DNA of 16,421 nt from Thermoprotei archaeon (lineage in GTDB: Archaea > Thermoproteota > Thermoprotei_A > Sulfolobales > WANQ01), in contig JALWGO010000042.1 of assembly GCA_027038805.1 (NCBI GenBank), positions 1-16,421 on the forward strand, read 5' to 3'. Below, piece by piece: positions 15,058 through 16,421 of the stretch (the first letter of the stretch is position 1; every line of letters begins with the position of its first letter). Both the position numbers and the translations under genes were made by a program. Under the pieces are notes generated by a model. The model saw nothing but the letters and a program-made list of their open reading frames with translations. It ran no database searches and was not told the origin of the DNA.

Positions 15058-16039
15058 GAGGTTCTACTTTCTTTAGAGCCTCGTCAACGATGTCTTCAAC
15101 TTTCACTCCTTCTAATTCTGCCTCGGGTTTAAGTTTTATTCTATGAATTAATGCTTCTCTTGCAAAGCGTTTTATGTCATCGGGTATCACATACTCTCTA
15201 TTCTTTAGAAAAGCATAGGCTCTAGCAGCCTTATATAACGCTATAGAGGCTCTTGGACTAGGTCCTAATAGAACGTATTCGTGACTGCGTAGGTAGCTTA
15301 TAATGTTCATTATGTAGTTTAAGATGTTATCATCAACATAGACTGTCTGTTTTATAATCTTTATTAGACGTGCTATTTCATCAGTTGTAGTAACTGCTTC
15401 TATTGGTAGTTCTTCAATATAGTCTATTTTCTTCAAGATCTCTACTTCTTCGCGTGGATCCGGATAGTCACTCCATATACGTAGCATGAACCTATCAACT
15501 TGTACTTCGGCTAACGGGTATATCCCGGTTCCAAGCGTTAATGGTATTTGGGTTGCAATTATCATGAACGGGTAGGGTAGCTTGTGTACAATACCATCTA
15601 TTGTTACTTGGCGTTCCTGCATAGCCTCAAGTAATGCAGCCTGAGTTCTCGGCGTTGCTCTATTAAGTTCATCAGCAACCACTATATTTGCAAATACTGG
15701 GCCAGGCCTAAATATTGATTCACCGTGTATGGTGTAAACATAGTATCCCGTAACGTCTGTTGGTAGAACATCTGGTGTGAACTGAATTCTCTTATACTCG
15801 CCTCTAATGGTTTTAGCCAATGATTTAGCTAATAGTGTTTTCGCTGTACCAGGATAACCTTCTATTAATACGTGTCCTTCACTAAGTAATGCTACAAGAA
15901 GGCTTTCTATTAAATCATTTTTTCCTACTACAACTTTTTTGAGTTCTCTTACTATTTTTCTCGGTACTTCGCTGGGATCATCCTTATCCTTATAAGAGAT
16001 ACTCGACACCTCCTCGAGTTGTAGAACGTTGGAGATCAT
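15047..16039 (-). CDS. MoxR-family AAA+ ATPase
   Basis: A 330-residue AAA+ protein. Residues 29-60 lead into Walker A GYPGTAKT (61-68), then the MoxR-typical IQFTPDVLPTDVTG (85-98), FRPGPVF (110-116), Walker B VVADE (120-124), LNRATPRTQAALLEAMQERQVTIDG (125-149), YPLAEVQVDRF (174-184) with the conserved Arg, and GPSPRA in the C-terminal lid. The sensor-1 segment reads ATQIP (162-166) where most family members have ATQNP. MoxR proteins act as chaperone-like remodelers, usually beside DUF58 and VWA-domain genes; none lies downstream here, where the convergent ABC gene begins. ATG 16039 has no SD. GTG 16009 directly follows GAGGAG and lies closer to the expected start downstream of a TATA-like sequence at 16040-16047, so the first ten residues are uncertain. 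The partner protein is unknown. Confidence 0.92.
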   Translation of the reverse strand: MISNVLQLEEVSSISYKDKDDPSEVPRKIVRELKKVVVGKNDLIESLLVALLSEGHVLIEGYPGTAKTLLAKSLAKTIRGEYKRIQFTPDVLPTDVTGYYVYTIHGESIFRPGPVFANIVVADELNRATPRTQAALLEAMQERQVTIDGIVHKLPYPFMIIATQIPLTLGTGIYPLAEVQVDRFMLRIWSDYPDPREEVEILKKIDYIEELPIEAVTTTDEIARLIKIIKQTVYVDDNILNYIMNIISYLRSHEYVLLGPSPRASIALYKAARAYAFLKNREYVIPDDIKRFAREALIHRIKLKPEAELEGVKVEDIVDEALKKVEPPKP

Positions 16040-16047
16040 TATAAAAG
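16040..16047 (-). promoter_or_regulatory. Possible TATA box near the MoxR gene start
   Basis: CTTTTATA on the minus strand directly abuts ATG 16039, in the 32 bp gap after rmlD. If functional, transcription would begin near 16018, after that ATG, and translation would have to start at GTG 16009. Otherwise MoxR is read through from rmlD. Only the sequence is certain. Confidence 0.25.
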
Positions 16048-16071
16048 TTATAATGCTTATCAGAGACTACA

Positions 16072-16421
16072 TTATCTAGTTACCTGATTTTTAACTAGGT
16101 CGTTTTTCAATAGATCTAAGGCTGTTTGTGTATCATAGAAGGGGGTTTTTAGTAGTCTTCTGGCTTTGTCTGTGTTGAGGCTAGAGTCTCTAGGTCTTTT
16201 TGCTTTCCAGTGCTTCATGTCTTTTATTGATGCTTTATGTATCTTATCTTTGGGTAGGTTTAGGGTTTCCGCTACTTTTACTGCGAACTCGTATCTATTC
16301 ATTCGCTCGCCTGCTACGTGTAGGATCCCCATGGGCTTCATGTCTATTATCTCTATGATGGCTTCTGCGAGAAGAGTGTTAAGTGTTGGTGATACGTATT
16401 GGTCTGTAAGAGCGTATACTT
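16072..16421 (-). CDS. rmlD: dTDP-4-dehydrorhamnose reductase, RmlD family (partial, N-terminus beyond right edge)
   Basis: The frame is open from the right edge to the TAA at 16072-16074, giving about 116 C-terminal residues of a roughly 290-residue extended short-chain dehydrogenase. Visible hallmarks: TDQYVSPTLNTLLAEAI, GILHVAGERMNRYEFAVKVAETL, and KRPRDSSLNTDKARRLL near the end, the substrate-domain motifs of RmlD. The enzyme performs the last step in dTDP-L-rhamnose synthesis, reducing dTDP-4-dehydro-L-rhamnose with NAD(P)H in the cytoplasm. The NAD-binding Rossmann part and catalytic YxxxK are outside the window, so substrate specificity cannot be confirmed. A reading that begins at the internal ATG near 16341 would be an artefact of the cut. 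It ends 32 bp before the MoxR gene. Its presence suggests that rhamnose may be available to the nearby glycosyltransferases; other rml genes may lie further right. Confidence 0.87.
   Translation of the reverse strand, partial: VYALTDQYVSPTLNTLLAEAIIEIIDMKPMGILHVAGERMNRYEFAVKVAETLNLPKDKIHKASIKDMKHWKAKRPRDSSLNTDKARRLLKTPFYDTQTALDLLKNDLVKNQVTR

Noticed and set aside
1..16421. tRNA, rRNA, CRISPR array, insertion sequence, attachment site or replication origin
   Set aside because: Coding genes fill almost the whole window; no repeat arrays, terminal inverted repeats, transposase or integrase frames, or cloverleaf sequences were seen by eye.

Overview
The window looks like chromosomal DNA from a low-GC hyperthermophilic crenarchaeon, most likely Desulfurococcales (Staphylothermus- or Ignisphaera-like; I cannot tell which). 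The evidence is: heavy use of ATA, AGA and AGG codons; many TTG starts; Shine-Dalgarno (SD) motifs related to GGAGGTGAT; TATA-like promoters; archaeal families such as DUF1616; and nearly gapless packing. The longest stretch without a gene is 41 bp. I see no rRNA, tRNA, CRISPR, insertion sequence or prophage.

Left arm (about 9432 down to 1, all minus strand): a cell-surface glycan cluster that reads as one operon. In order of transcription it encodes a membrane protein with the N-terminal half of DUF1616, a Wzx/MOP-type flippase, a thymidylate-kinase-like P-loop kinase, a nucleotidyltransferase-fold protein, a GT2 glycosyltransferase, two GT4 glycosyltransferases (one ALG11-like), a large polytopic GT-C-like membrane protein, and the N-terminal half of a WecB-type UDP-GlcNAc 2-epimerase that runs off the left edge. 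From the flippase to the GT-C-like gene most junctions are short NTGA-type overlaps, implying translational coupling. The set fits assembly of a lipid-linked oligosaccharide on the cytoplasmic face, flipping across the membrane, and further modification or transfer outside.

Right arm (9463 to 15057, plus strand): a divergent five-gene operon starting only 30 bp away. It encodes a membrane-anchored extracellular protein carrying what looks like the C-terminal half of DUF1616, two FtsX/MacB-like permease subunits of very unequal size, a second GT-C-like membrane protein, and an ABC ATPase. This looks like an ABC system of the MacB/LolCDE mechanical type wired to surface glycan biology. It is the best candidate here for an undescribed system. 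The DUF1616 halves facing each other across the shared promoter region link the two arms.

Right end (15047 to 16421, minus strand): a solitary MoxR-type AAA+ ATPase whose 3' end overlaps the ABC ATPase gene by 11 bp, then the C-terminal part of a dTDP-4-dehydrorhamnose reductase (RmlD) cut by the right edge. The cluster is therefore flanked by nucleotide-sugar enzymes (WecB-type for ManNAc, RmlD-type for rhamnose), which suggests sugars that the glycan may contain.
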